From the NCBI RefSeq assembly GCF_036227125.1, contig NZ_CP109435.1:3224001-3288000 (forward strand): a stretch of DNA of 64,000 nt, read 5' to 3'. Of the stretch, positions 9,239-18,556 are shown piece after piece. Positions within the stretch are counted from its first letter, which is position 1. Each line of letters begins with the position of its first letter. Source of the DNA: Streptomyces sp. NBC_01485. GTDB taxonomy: Bacteria > Actinomycetota > Actinomycetes > Streptomycetales > Streptomycetaceae. Both the position numbers and the translations under genes were made by a program. Below the pieces are notes generated by a model. That model was not told the DNA's origin and did not search any database. It was given only the letters and a program-made list of their open reading frames with translations.

Positions 9239-11191
9239 TCAGTGACTGTGCGCCGCGCTCCCCGCCGACTGCTTCACCGTCAGCGGCAGCAGCGTCTTGC
9301 CGGTCGGCCCGATTTGAATGGTCGTGTCCATGGCAGGACACACCCCGCAGTCGAAGCAGGGCGTCCAGCGGCAGTCCTCGACCTCTGTCTCGTCGAGAGC
9401 GTCCTGCCAGTCCTCCCAGAGCCAGTCCTTGTCGAGGCCCGAGTCCAGGTGGTCCCAGGGCAGGACCTCCTCGTAGGTCTTCTCGCGGGTCGTGTACCAG
9501 TCGACGTCCACGCCGAAGGCGGGCAGCGTCTTGTCCGCGCAAGCGATCCAGCGGTCGTAGGAGAAGTGCTCGCGCCAGCCGTCGAAGCGGCCGCCGTCCT
9601 CGTAGACGGCCCGGATGACCGCGCCGATGCGGCGGTCGCCGCGCGACAGCAGGCCCTCGATGATGCCGGGCTTGCCGTCGTGGTAGCGGAAGCCGATCGA
9701 GCGGCCGTACTTCTTGTCGCCGCGGATCTTGTCCCGGAGCTTCGTGAGGCGCGCGTCCGTCTCCTCGGCGGAGAGCTGGGGCGCCCACTGGAACGGCGTG
9801 TGCGGCTTCGGCACGAAGCCGCCGATCGACACCGTGCAGCGGATGTCGCCCTGGCCGGAGACCTCACGGCCCTTCTGGATGACCTTCATCGCCATGTCGG
9901 CGATCTGCAGGACGTCCTCGTCGGTCTCCGTCGGCAGACCGCACATGAAGTACAGCTTCACCTGCCGCCAGCCGTTGCCGTACGCGGTGGAGACCGTCCT
10001 GATCAGGTCCTCTTCGGAGACCATCTTGTTGATGACCCTGCGCATGCGCTCCGAGCCGCCCTCGGGCGCGAAGGTCAGGCCGGACCGGCGGCCGTTGCGC
10101 GTCAGCTCGTTCGCCAGGTCGACGTTGAAGGCGTCCACGCGGGTGGACGGGAGGGACAGGCCGATCTTGTCCTCCGTGTAGCGGTCCGCGAGGCCCTTCG
10201 CGATCTCGCCGATCTCGCTGTGGTCGGCGCTCGACAGCGACAGCAGCCCGACCTCCTCGAAGCCGGTCGCCTTCAGGCCCTTCTCCACCATGTCGCCGAT
10301 GCCCGTGATGGAGCGCTCGCGCACCGGGCGCGTGATCATGCCGGCCTGGCAGAAACGGCAGCCGCGTGTGCAGCCGCGGAAGATCTCCACCGACATGCGC
10401 TCGTGGACCGTCTCGGCGAGCGGGACGAGGGGCTGCTTGGGGTACGGCCACTCGTCCAGGTCCATGACCGTGTGCTTCGACACCCGCCACGGCACGCCCG
10501 ACTTGTTCGGTACGACACGGGCGATCCGGCCGTCCGCCAGGTACTCGACGTCGTAGAACGCCGGGATGTACACCCCGCCCGTCTTCGCGAGGCGGAAGAG
10601 GACCTCCTCGCGGCCGCCGGGCCGGCCCTCCGCCTTCCACGCGCGGATGATCTTCGTCATGTCCAGCACGGCCTGCTCGCCGTCGCCGATGACCGCCGCG
10701 TCGATGAAGTCGGCGACCGGCTCGGGGTTGAACGCCGCGTGGCCGCCCGCCAGGACGATCGGGTCGTCGATCGTGCGGTCCTTGGCCTCCAGGGGGATCC
10801 CGGCGAGGTCGAGGGCGGTCAGCATGTTCGTGTAGCCCAGCTCCGTGGAGAAGGACAGGCCGAACACGTCGAAGGCCTTCACGGGACGGTGGCCGTCGAC
10901 CGTGAACTGCGGGACGTCGTGCTCCCGCATCAGCGCCTCCAGGTCCGGCCACACGCTGTACGTGCGCTCGGCGAGGACGCCCTCCTGCTCGTTCAGGACC
11001 TCGTAGAGGATCATGACGCCCTGGTTGGGCAGCCCGACCTCGTACGCGTCCGGGTACATGAGCGCCCAGCGGACGTCGCAGGACTCCCAGGGCTTGACCG
11101 TGGAGTTGAGCTCGCCGCCCACGTACTGGATCGGCTTCTGCACATGCGGGAGCAAGGCTTCGAGCTGCGGGAAGACCGATTCGACAGACAT
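9239..11191 (-). CDS. TIGR03960 family B12-binding radical SAM protein
   Basis: This 650-residue protein has an N-terminal cobalamin-binding-like region (about residues 40-190; MYPDAYEVGLPNQG, then VLAGGHAAFNPEP) and a radical SAM domain. The Fe-S cluster motif C-x3-C-x2-C appears as RGCTRGCRFCQAG near residue 275, followed by LSSADHSEI and FAPEGGSERMR. The C-terminus has further cysteines (CFDCGVCPAM) that could bind a second cluster. The family works with TIGR03936/DUF2344 proteins, present here at 4705-5469; its reaction remains unassigned. The start at 11191 (MSVESVFPQLEALLPHVQKP) fits family N-termini. The gene converges with the collagen-like gene, leaving about 90 bases between stops. 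Confidence 0.9.
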   Translation of the reverse strand: MSVESVFPQLEALLPHVQKPIQYVGGELNSTVKPWESCDVRWALMYPDAYEVGLPNQGVMILYEVLNEQEGVLAERTYSVWPDLEALMREHDVPQFTVDGHRPVKAFDVFGLSFSTELGYTNMLTALDLAGIPLEAKDRTIDDPIVLAGGHAAFNPEPVADFIDAAVIGDGEQAVLDMTKIIRAWKAEGRPGGREEVLFRLAKTGGVYIPAFYDVEYLADGRIARVVPNKSGVPWRVSKHTVMDLDEWPYPKQPLVPLAETVHERMSVEIFRGCTRGCRFCQAGMITRPVRERSITGIGDMVEKGLKATGFEEVGLLSLSSADHSEIGEIAKGLADRYTEDKIGLSLPSTRVDAFNVDLANELTRNGRRSGLTFAPEGGSERMRRVINKMVSEEDLIRTVSTAYGNGWRQVKLYFMCGLPTETDEDVLQIADMAMKVIQKGREVSGQGDIRCTVSIGGFVPKPHTPFQWAPQLSAEETDARLTKLRDKIRGDKKYGRSIGFRYHDGKPGIIEGLLSRGDRRIGAVIRAVYEDGGRFDGWREHFSYDRWIACADKTLPAFGVDVDWYTTREKTYEEVLPWDHLDSGLDKDWLWEDWQDALDETEVEDCRWTPCFDCGVCPAMDTTIQIGPTGKTLLPLTVKQSAGSAAHSH

Positions 11192-11380
11192 CGCGGCGTT
11201 ACCTTCGTGAGCTGACAGGGGTGGCCATCTAGCCTAACCCGCCCACAGCCCCTCCCCCGCCCGCGAAAAACCCGCCGCAGACCGCCCCGAAACTCTGTCC
11301 TCCAGCCCTCTGTCCTCTGTTCTCCAACCCGCCGTCCTTCAGCCCCGGTCCTCCGACCTCCGACCTCCGACCCGCCGTCC

Positions 11381-12955
11381 TCACACCTCCATCGCCCCCT
11401 GAGTCGTCTCCCACTGCACCGGCAGCTCCGCCTCCACGGCCGCCGCCCGCTGCTCCTCGCGCCCGTACAGCACGCCGTACGTGAAGGCGCTCTCCCCGGC
11501 CGCGTGCGCCACGGCCGACAGCTCGCGCAGCGTGACGCGGGCCATGAAACTGTCCTGGTGCTCGCCGAGCAGGCTCTGCAGCGACTTCATGGACTTGGTG
11601 AGGGCCTTGGCGGGGCCGCCGAGCGCCGGGTTGGCCGTCTCGGCGGCGTACCGGGTCCGCTTGGCCTTCTTGCGGGCCTCGTGCAGACCGAGGTCGCGGT
11701 CGGTGCCGGGCGGCTGCCGCATGGCCTCCTCGACCAGCGCGGACACCTTCGCGAAGTCCTTGCGTACGGCCTTGGCGAGCACCTTCTCCGGCTTGCCCCC
11801 GGCCGCCTTCAGCAGCGGCGGGCCGGCGACCAGGGCGTCCAGGGTGTCGAGCAGGGTCAGGTAGCGCTTGGAGTCCAGGACGCCGAGCAGCCGGCGGCGC
11901 GAGCCGTGATGCTGCGCCTTCGCCCAGCTCTGCAGCCGTTCACGGACCGGACCGGAGACGAGGGGGTGGGGCAGGTCGTCGAGGCCGGCCGCCAGACGCT
12001 CGCTGAGCACCTCCGAATCGCGGCCCACACCCAGCTCACCCGCGAGCCACTTCAGCTCGACGGCGATCGGGTCGGTGACGGTCCGGTCGAGAACCTTGCG
12101 GAAGGAGCGGAAGGTGCTGCGCAGCCGTCGGGTGGCGACGCGCATGTCGTGCACGGACTCCTCGGCCTCCAGACGGACGGCCGGATCGAGCTCGACGATC
12201 GCGTCCCGCTGGGCCCGGACGTACGCCAGCACATGATCGCCGGCGGTGCCGCCCTCGACGCCGTCCTCGGCCCCGGCGTCACCGGCGAAAGGTCTCTCCC
12301 CCTTCGCCTCCCCCTGGCCTTTTCCCTTCGCCTCCCCCTTCTTCTTGGACTTCTTCTTGGACGCCGTCTCCGTCAGCGCCCGCGCCAGCTTCGACGACGA
12401 CTTCGACGGCCGTACGCCCGCCTTGCGCAACCGCTTCTCCACCTTGTCGAGGAGGGCCGGGTCGCCGCCGTCGGCGAGCTCCACCTCGATCTCGGTCCAC
12501 TGGGCGCTGCCCGTACCGCCGAACAGCCGGTCCGCCCGTACGGCGTCCACGCTGGCCTCGGCGAGCAGCCGGCCCTCGGCGTCGACGAGGTCCCGGACGT
12601 CCCGGCTGGAGCGCAGCCGCACCACGGGCACCAACTGCCCCTCGCGCACGCGGGCGCGGACCAGCCCGGCGAGTTCCTCGGGCATCGTGTCGGAGAGCGG
12701 GGCGTGGATCTCGTCCCGGACGCCCGGACTGACCGGCAGTTTCAGGTGCCAGCCGGCGTCGGAGCCTCCGGTACGGCGGCGCAGCGTGATCGAGGCCGCG
12801 GCCAGGCGCAGGTCGGAGGTGTCGTAGTAGGTCGCGTCCAACTCGGCGACGCCCTTGTCCAGGACGGACACGACTCCGGCGACGCCGGTGAGGTCGGGCA
12901 GCCCACTGTCATCGGATTCGTACTTGCGTTCGATCTCGCGTTTCGTCTCCGCCAT
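11381..12955 (-). CDS. CYTH and CHAD domain-containing protein
   Basis: The 524-residue protein starts with the CYTH signature E-x-E-x-K (EIERKYE, residues 7-13) and a CYTH tunnel fold to about residue 200, typical of inorganic triphosphatases. A Lys/Gly/Glu-rich linker (about 203-235) leads to a CHAD domain (about 240-510) with VHDMRVATRRLRSTFRSFR and HEARKKAKRTRYAAE. CHAD helices carry conserved His and basic residues that bind polyphosphate. A role in polyphosphate or triphosphate metabolism follows from the families. The ATG at 12955 begins MAETKREIERK. It stands alone between the TIGR03960 gene and rodA. Confidence 0.9.
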   Translation of the reverse strand: MAETKREIERKYESDDSGLPDLTGVAGVVSVLDKGVAELDATYYDTSDLRLAAASITLRRRTGGSDAGWHLKLPVSPGVRDEIHAPLSDTMPEELAGLVRARVREGQLVPVVRLRSSRDVRDLVDAEGRLLAEASVDAVRADRLFGGTGSAQWTEIEVELADGGDPALLDKVEKRLRKAGVRPSKSSSKLARALTETASKKKSKKKGEAKGKGQGEAKGERPFAGDAGAEDGVEGGTAGDHVLAYVRAQRDAIVELDPAVRLEAEESVHDMRVATRRLRSTFRSFRKVLDRTVTDPIAVELKWLAGELGVGRDSEVLSERLAAGLDDLPHPLVSGPVRERLQSWAKAQHHGSRRRLLGVLDSKRYLTLLDTLDALVAGPPLLKAAGGKPEKVLAKAVRKDFAKVSALVEEAMRQPPGTDRDLGLHEARKKAKRTRYAAETANPALGGPAKALTKSMKSLQSLLGEHQDSFMARVTLRELSAVAHAAGESAFTYGVLYGREEQRAAAVEAELPVQWETTQGAMEV

Positions 12956-13068
12956 GAATCGAATTTAGTCGCATTCGGGCCCGAACGGCAGTGCGCGCCG
13001 GACCCGAATCACGGCTGAACTCCAGGAAACCGCAAGGTGTCCGGGGCCCGGCCGGGCCTGCCCGGGCC

Positions 13069-14268
13069 TTACGCCGACATGGGTCTCTGCACCCGGATGG
13101 ACTGCAACAGCCCGACCGCCACCCACACCGAGAACATCGACGTGCCGCCGTACGAGACGAAGGGCAGCGGCAGGCCCGTCACCGGCATGATGCCGAGCGT
13201 CATCCCGATGTTCTCGAAGGACTGGAAGGCGAACCAGGCCACGATGCCGGCGGCGACGATCGTGCCGTACAGCTCGGTCGTCTCCCGGGCGATGCGGCAG
13301 GCGCGCCACAGGACCACGCCGAGCAGGACGATGATCAGGCCCGCGCCCAGGAAGCCCAGCTCCTCGCCCGCGACGGTGAAGACGAAGTCCGTCTGCTGCT
13401 CGGGGACGAACTGCCCCGTCGTCTGCGAACCGTGAAAGAGCCCGGCTCCCGCGAGGCCGCCGGAGCCGATGGCGATGCGTGCCTGGTTGGTGTTGTAGCC
13501 GACGCCGGCCGGGTCGAGGCTGGGGTTGGCGAAGGCGGCGAAGCGGGCGATCTGGTACTCGTCCAGGATGTGCAGTTGCCAGACGGCGATCCCGCCGGCC
13601 GCGCCCGCGCCGAGCAGCCCGAAGACCCAGCGGTTGGACGCGCCGGAGGCCAGCAGCACACCCAGCACGATCATCACCATCACCATGACCGACCCGAGGT
13701 CGGGCATCAGCATGACGATCAGCATGGGGACGGCCGCGAGACCCAGTGACTGGATCACCGTGCGCTGGTCGGGGTAGAGCTTGTCGCCCGCGTCGACCCG
13801 GGCCGCCAGCAGCATCGCCATGCCCAGGATGATCGTGATCTTCACGAACTCCGAGGGCTGGAGCGAGAAGCCGCCGCCGAGCACGATCCAGGAGTGCGCG
13901 CCGTTGACCGTCGAGCCCAGCGGCGTCAGCACCGCCAGGATCCCCATGAGCGAGAGGCCGTACAGCACCGGTACCGCGTTGCGCAGGGTGCGGTGGCCGA
14001 GCCAGACCGTGGCGATCATCAGGGCGAGCCCGATGCCCATGTTCATGAGGTGCCGGATGAGGAAGTAGTACGGGTCGCCCTGGTTGATCTCGGTGCGGTT
14101 GCGGGTCGCCGAGAAGACCAGGAGCGAGCCGATCAGCGACAGGGCGATCGCACACAGCAGTATCGGCCAGTCCAGCCGCCGGGCCAGCGAGTCACGGGCG
14201 AAGACCCGCGTCCAGCCGGCCCGCTCGGGCCCGTACCCGGAGACGGAGAAGCTGTTCACGCCGGTCAT
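13069..14268 (-). CDS. rodA: FtsW/RodA/SpoVE family peptidoglycan polymerase
   Basis: This 399-residue polytopic membrane protein has about ten transmembrane helices. It carries SEDS family landmarks including SWIVLGGGFSLQPSEFVKI, and the C-terminal AGIVAWFAFQSFENIGMTLG and VTGLPLPFVSYGGTSM. SEDS proteins are lipid II glycosyltransferases that work with a class B PBP, and the partner mrdA ends in an ATGA overlap with this start. I chose ATG 14268 because GGAGG lies at a suitable distance, whereas the GTG at 14274 would be too close. It is the last gene of the mreB-mreC-mreD-mrdA-rodA cluster, which in Streptomyces serves spore wall synthesis more than growth (established for S. coelicolor). 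Confidence 0.95.
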   Translation of the reverse strand: MTGVNSFSVSGYGPERAGWTRVFARDSLARRLDWPILLCAIALSLIGSLLVFSATRNRTEINQGDPYYFLIRHLMNMGIGLALMIATVWLGHRTLRNAVPVLYGLSLMGILAVLTPLGSTVNGAHSWIVLGGGFSLQPSEFVKITIILGMAMLLAARVDAGDKLYPDQRTVIQSLGLAAVPMLIVMLMPDLGSVMVMVMIVLGVLLASGASNRWVFGLLGAGAAGGIAVWQLHILDEYQIARFAAFANPSLDPAGVGYNTNQARIAIGSGGLAGAGLFHGSQTTGQFVPEQQTDFVFTVAGEELGFLGAGLIIVLLGVVLWRACRIARETTELYGTIVAAGIVAWFAFQSFENIGMTLGIMPVTGLPLPFVSYGGTSMFSVWVAVGLLQSIRVQRPMSA

Positions 14269-16514
14269 GTGCACATCCTCCGGCTTCCCCGCCTCCGCCG
14301 TCGCCTGCGGGTGTCGCGGTTGGTGTCCGTGTTCTGCTGGACGGTCGCCCCCGGCTGCGTCTCGCCCGGCTTCGGCGCGCCCTCCTGGACGACGCGCTGC
14401 TCCTTCCCCGGGTCCTTGGAGATCTTCGGTGACTTGATCGTGCCGTCCGCCTGCACCTTCGGCAGGCTGGTCTGCGGGGTGGGCAGCAGGGCGTTCTTCT
14501 TGTCGATCTTGCCGTCGTCGGAGACGCCGTACATCGCGTTGTAGATGTGCCGCACGGCCTCACCGGAGGCGCCCGAACCGGTACCGGCCTGGGCGATCGT
14601 CATGACGATCGTGTAGTCCTTGCTGTACGTGGCGAGCCAGGACGTCGTCTGCTTGCCGTAGACCTCCGCGGTACCCGTCTTGGCGTGCAGCGGGATCTTG
14701 TCCTGCGGCCAGCCGCCGAACTTCCACGCGGCCGTACCGCGGGTGACCACGCCCTCCAGGGCGGCGTCCATGCCCTTGATCGTCGCCTGGTCGACCGGCA
14801 GCCTGCGCTGGACGTGGGGCTTGATCTCCTGGACGGCCTTGCCGTCGGCGCTGACGATCGCCTTGCCGATGGTCGGGGTGTACATGGTGCCGCCGTTGGC
14901 GAGCGCCCCGTAGATCACGGCCTCCTGGATCGGGGTGACGAGGGTGTCGCCCTGGCCGATGGAGTAGTTGATCGAGTCGCCCTCGCGCATCTTGTTGCCC
15001 TCGAGGCAGTTCTCGTACGCGATCATCTCGACGTACGTGCCGCCCTTCTTGCCGTACTTGCACCAGGCGTCCTTGTTGGCCTTCCAGTAGGACTCCTTCC
15101 ACTGGCGGTCCGGGACGCGGCCGGTGACCTCGTTCGGCAGGTCGATGCCGGTCTCCTTGCCGAGGCCGAACTGGTGCGCGGCCTTGTAGAAGTAGTCCTT
15201 GGGCTCACCCTTCTTCGGGTTGATGCCGCCGTCCCGCTTCCACTCCCGGTCCGCGAGACCGTAGAAGACGGTGTCGCAGGAGACCTCCAGAGCGCGCCCG
15301 AGGGAGATGGGGCCGAAGCTCTCCCCTTCGAAGTTCTTGAAGACCTGGCCGCCCACCGAGTACGAGCTCGTGCACGGGTAGCCGCCGTCCCACTCGTAGC
15401 CGGCCTCGACCGCGGCGGCCGTGGAGACCACCTTGAACGTCGAACCGGGCGCGGACTGACCCTGTATGGCCCTGTTGAGCAGCGGGTAGTCCGAGTTCTT
15501 CCCGGTGAGCTTCTTGTAGTCCTTGGCGGAGATGCCGCCGACCCAGACGTTGGGGTCGTAGGCCGGGGCTGACGCCATGGCGACGACCCGGCCGGTCTTG
15601 GCCTCCATCACCACGACCGCTCCGGAGTCGGCCTTGTAGTTCTCGCCGGTGATCTTGTCGAACTGGGTGCGGGCGATCTTCATCGCGTTGTTCAGCTCGT
15701 ACTCGGCGACCCGCTGGACGCGGGCGTCGATGCTGGTGACCAGGTTGGCGCCGGGCTGCGCCGCGTCCGCCTCGGCCTGGCCGATGACGCGGCCGAGGTT
15801 GTCGACCTCGTACCGGGTGACGCCCGCCTTGCCGCGCAGCTCCTTGTCGTACTGGCGCTCCAGACCGGAGCGGCCGACCTGGTCGGAGCGCAGGTAGGGC
15901 GAGTCGCTGTCCTGGGCCTTGGTGATCTCCTCGTCGGTGACCGGGGAGAGGTAGCCGAGGACCTGGGCGGTGTTGGCGTTGCCCGGCGCCGCGTAACGGC
16001 GCACGGCCTCGGGCTCGGCGGTGATGCCGGGGAAGTCCTCGGCGCGCTCGCGGATCTGCAGGGCCTGCTTGGCGGTGGCCTCGTCGGTGATCGGGATCGG
16101 CTGGTACGGCGAGCCGTTCCAACAGGGCTGCGGGGTCTGCGCGTCGCACAGGCGCACCTTCAGCGCGACCTCCTCGGGCTTCATGCCGAGGACGCCCGCG
16201 AGCTTGGCCAGGACCGCCTTGCCGTCGTCCGGCTGCTTCAGCAGGTCGGTGCGGGAGGCGGAGACCACGAGCCGTGTCTCGTTGTCGGCGAGGGGCACTC
16301 CGCGCGCGTCCAGGATCGAGCCGCGCACGGCGGGCTCGACGACCTGTTGGACGTGGTTGCCGGAGGCCTCCTTGGCGTACGCCGCGCCCTCCCTGATCTG
16401 CAGGTACCACAGGCGGCCGCCGAGGGTGCCCAGCAGGGAGAGGACGAGGATCTGGATCACGACGAGCCGGATCTGAACCCGTGGTGTCCGGCCGGTCTCG
16501 GGAATATTGGTCAC
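14265..16514 (-). CDS. mrdA: Penicillin-binding protein 2 (class B transpeptidase)
   Basis: This 749-residue protein has one N-terminal membrane segment (about residues 10-30, VVIQILVLSLLGTLGGRLWY), a dimerisation domain and a transpeptidase domain. Active-site motifs are the nucleophile SxxK in PGSTFKVV near residue 357, the SIGQG motif (YSIGQGDTLVTPIQ) and KTGT in LHAKTGTAEV near 610. It cross-links peptidoglycan outside the membrane with RodA. The C-terminal 80 residues are a Pro/Lys/Gln-rich tail. The start is GTG 16514 with GGAGG upstream. The stop overlaps the rodA start by ATGA, so the two are translationally coupled. Confidence 0.95.
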   Translation of the reverse strand: MTNIPETGRTPRVQIRLVVIQILVLSLLGTLGGRLWYLQIREGAAYAKEASGNHVQQVVEPAVRGSILDARGVPLADNETRLVVSASRTDLLKQPDDGKAVLAKLAGVLGMKPEEVALKVRLCDAQTPQPCWNGSPYQPIPITDEATAKQALQIRERAEDFPGITAEPEAVRRYAAPGNANTAQVLGYLSPVTDEEITKAQDSDSPYLRSDQVGRSGLERQYDKELRGKAGVTRYEVDNLGRVIGQAEADAAQPGANLVTSIDARVQRVAEYELNNAMKIARTQFDKITGENYKADSGAVVVMEAKTGRVVAMASAPAYDPNVWVGGISAKDYKKLTGKNSDYPLLNRAIQGQSAPGSTFKVVSTAAAVEAGYEWDGGYPCTSSYSVGGQVFKNFEGESFGPISLGRALEVSCDTVFYGLADREWKRDGGINPKKGEPKDYFYKAAHQFGLGKETGIDLPNEVTGRVPDRQWKESYWKANKDAWCKYGKKGGTYVEMIAYENCLEGNKMREGDSINYSIGQGDTLVTPIQEAVIYGALANGGTMYTPTIGKAIVSADGKAVQEIKPHVQRRLPVDQATIKGMDAALEGVVTRGTAAWKFGGWPQDKIPLHAKTGTAEVYGKQTTSWLATYSKDYTIVMTIAQAGTGSGASGEAVRHIYNAMYGVSDDGKIDKKNALLPTPQTSLPKVQADGTIKSPKISKDPGKEQRVVQEGAPKPGETQPGATVQQNTDTNRDTRRRRRRRGSRRMCT

Positions 16515-16678
16515 TGCGGCTGCCTCCCCCTCTCAGTGAGCGGACGTGTGTGCGCGGCTGTGCGTGCGGCTGTGGCTGCGTACGAATGATGAACGTCCGG
16601 CCTGTGAGCCCGCGTTCCGCCGGAACTTCCCCGTTCGAGTGAACCTTCGAGCGAACCCTCGAGCGAACCTGCCCGCCT

Positions 16679-17350
16679 TCACAGCCGCTTGACCCCCTTG
16701 ATGCGGCCCGCCCGGGTCGCCCGTGACTTGGCCGCCTTCAGTTTCAGGCCGCCGCGCTGGCCGCCGATCCGCAGGCCCGTCCCGGAGGAGAGCCAGCCGG
16801 AGGAGATGTCGGTGCCCTTCCCGGCGGAGTTGGTCTCCGCGAGCGGGTCGTTGTCGGCGCGCCGCGCCAGGAACATGACCGCGGGCACCACGAACGGGGC
16901 GAGCAGCAGGTCGTACAGAGCGGCCGTGAACAGCAGCCCGGTGAGGCCGACATGACGGGCGGCGGTGTCGCCGACGAGGGCGCCCACGCCCGCGTACAGC
17001 AGGGTGGAGCCGAGCGCCGCGCCGACGACCACGACCATCGGACCGGTGGCCGACTTGATCTGCCCGCTCTCGGGCTTGACGAGCCCGGCGAGGTAGCCGA
17101 TCACGCACAGCACGAGGGCGTAGCGCCCGGCGGCGTGGTCGGCGGGCGGGGCGAGGTCGGCCAGCAGACCGGCGCCGAAGCCGATGAGGGCGCCGCCGAC
17201 ATGGCCGTAGATCATGGCGAGGCCGAGGACGGTGAGCAGGAGGAGGTCGGGGACGGCGCCGGGGAGGTGGAGGCGGGCGAGGACGCTCACCTGGACGACC
17301 AGGGCGACCACGATCAGCGGGACGGAGAGCAGGATCCGGTTGACGCGCAT
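16679..17350 (-). CDS. mreD: Rod shape-determining protein MreD
   Basis: This 223-residue membrane protein has about five transmembrane helices in its first 160 residues (ILLSVPLIVVALVVQVSVLA at the start, then LLLLTVLGLAMIYGH and GFGAGLLADLAPP) and a basic, Gly-rich cytoplasmic tail. MreD belongs to the elongasome with MreB and MreC. Its gene follows mreC after 15 bases and precedes mrdA by 164 bases. Sequence conservation in MreD is low, so the call rests on topology and gene order. Confidence 0.9.
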   Translation of the reverse strand: MRVNRILLSVPLIVVALVVQVSVLARLHLPGAVPDLLLLTVLGLAMIYGHVGGALIGFGAGLLADLAPPADHAAGRYALVLCVIGYLAGLVKPESGQIKSATGPMVVVVGAALGSTLLYAGVGALVGDTAARHVGLTGLLFTAALYDLLLAPFVVPAVMFLARRADNDPLAETNSAGKGTDISSGWLSSGTGLRIGGQRGGLKLKAAKSRATRAGRIKGVKRL

Positions 17351-17365
17351 GGGGGTTGTCAGCTC

Positions 17366-18304
17366 CTACTGCTGCTGGCCGTCTACGGGTGCGTTCGCGT
17401 TCGGCGTGACCGTGACGGTCACCGTCGGCGTGGGGACCGGTTTGGGCTTCGAGGGGAGCACGGTGTCGCGCGGATCCTTCGTCGGGGCCTGGACGACGAC
17501 GCCGACGATGTCGAGCTTGGTGAAGCTGACGTACGGCGTGACGTAGAGGGTGCGGGTGAGGTCGCCGCCGGAGGGGTCGACGCGGGAGACCACGCCGACC
17601 GGCACACCCGGCACGAAGGGCTTGTCGGCCTGCGAGCCGAAGGTGACCAGCCGGTCGCCCTTCTTCACGTCGGCCTTACCGTTGAGGAGTTCGACGCGCA
17701 GCGGCAGGTCGCCCTGCCCGGAGGCGAAGCCGAGCTCGTCGGACGCCTCCATGCGGGTGCCGACGGTGAAGTCGGGGTCGCTGGCCAGGAGCACGGTCGC
17801 CGTGTCGGGCCCGACGGTGGTGACCCGGCCGACCAGCCCGTCCCCGTTCAGGACCGTCATGTCGCGGCGGACGCCGTCGTTCGCGCCGACGTCGATGGTG
17901 ATGGTCCAGGAGAAGCCCTGGGCCGCTCCTATCGCGATGACCTCCGCGCCCTTGATGCCGTACTGGCCCGCGCCGGCGATCTTCAGAATCTTGTCGAGCT
18001 GCGCGAGGCGGCTGCGGTTGCGGTCGTCGCTGCCGAGTTTCGCCTTGAGGGCCGCGTTCTCCTTCTCCAGCCCGGCGAGCCGGTCATGGCGTTCACCGGA
18101 GTCGCGGACGGCGGAGACGGCGTTGCCGACGGGGTCCACCGCCGACGCCACACCGTCCTCGATCGGACCGAAGGCCGCGGCCGCGGCCTGCCGGGCGCCG
18201 TCGACCGGGGAGTCCTCCCCACCGCGGATGTCCACCGTGATCAGCGCGAACGCGACGGCGATCAGCAGCACCAGGAGCAGCCGGCTCTCTCGTGTGTCCC
18301 TCAC
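17366..18304 (-). CDS. mreC: Rod shape-determining protein MreC
   Basis: I place the start at GTG 18304 (RDTRESRLLLVLLIAVAFAL), directly before the single membrane helix. The frame stays open upstream to 18469, but that extension is encoded by a GATCGGGA repeat and is not MreC-like. The 312-residue product has a periplasmic coiled coil (DRLAGLEKENAALKAKL, about residues 75-115) and the two beta-barrel domains of MreC (for example VGRVTTVGPDTATVLLASDP). A Pro/Thr-rich tail follows (TPTVTVTVTPNA). MreC scaffolds the wall-synthesis complex between MreB/MreD and PBP2. Confidence 0.92.
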   Translation of the reverse strand: MRDTRESRLLLVLLIAVAFALITVDIRGGEDSPVDGARQAAAAAFGPIEDGVASAVDPVGNAVSAVRDSGERHDRLAGLEKENAALKAKLGSDDRNRSRLAQLDKILKIAGAGQYGIKGAEVIAIGAAQGFSWTITIDVGANDGVRRDMTVLNGDGLVGRVTTVGPDTATVLLASDPDFTVGTRMEASDELGFASGQGDLPLRVELLNGKADVKKGDRLVTFGSQADKPFVPGVPVGVVSRVDPSGGDLTRTLYVTPYVSFTKLDIVGVVVQAPTKDPRDTVLPSKPKPVPTPTVTVTVTPNANAPVDGQQQ

Positions 18305-18370
18305 GTGCGGCGGCCGTGCCCTTCCTCGAGAGAAAACATGAACAGGAATCAGAAACAGGTTCAGGAACCG

Positions 18371-18440
18371 CGATCGGGAAGTGGGATCGGAACCTGGATC
18401 GGGAAGTGGGATGGGATCGAGATCGGATCGGGATCGGGAA
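18371..18440. repeat. GATCGGGA repeat between mreB and mreC
   Basis: GATCGGGAAGTGGGAT occurs twice, at 18372-18387 and 18397-18412, exactly 25 bases apart, and is followed by a cluster of GATCGG and GGATCG units up to 18440. The array lies in the 252-base spacer between the mreB stop and the mreC start. It could affect read-through or processing of the mre transcript; no function is shown. Confidence 0.8.
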
Positions 18441-18556
18441 TTCCGGTAGCCCCGGGCCAGGATGACCAAGGGCGCTTTGTGGGAGCTTATGCCGAGATAT
18501 CAACGATCCGCCGCACGAGAGGAGATCATCCCGTACGGCGGAATCGAAGCGTCACG

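Noticed and set aside
17366..18469. MreC extended by 55 residues
   Set aside because: The extension is translated from the GATCGGGA repeats and lies before the membrane helix that normally starts MreC.
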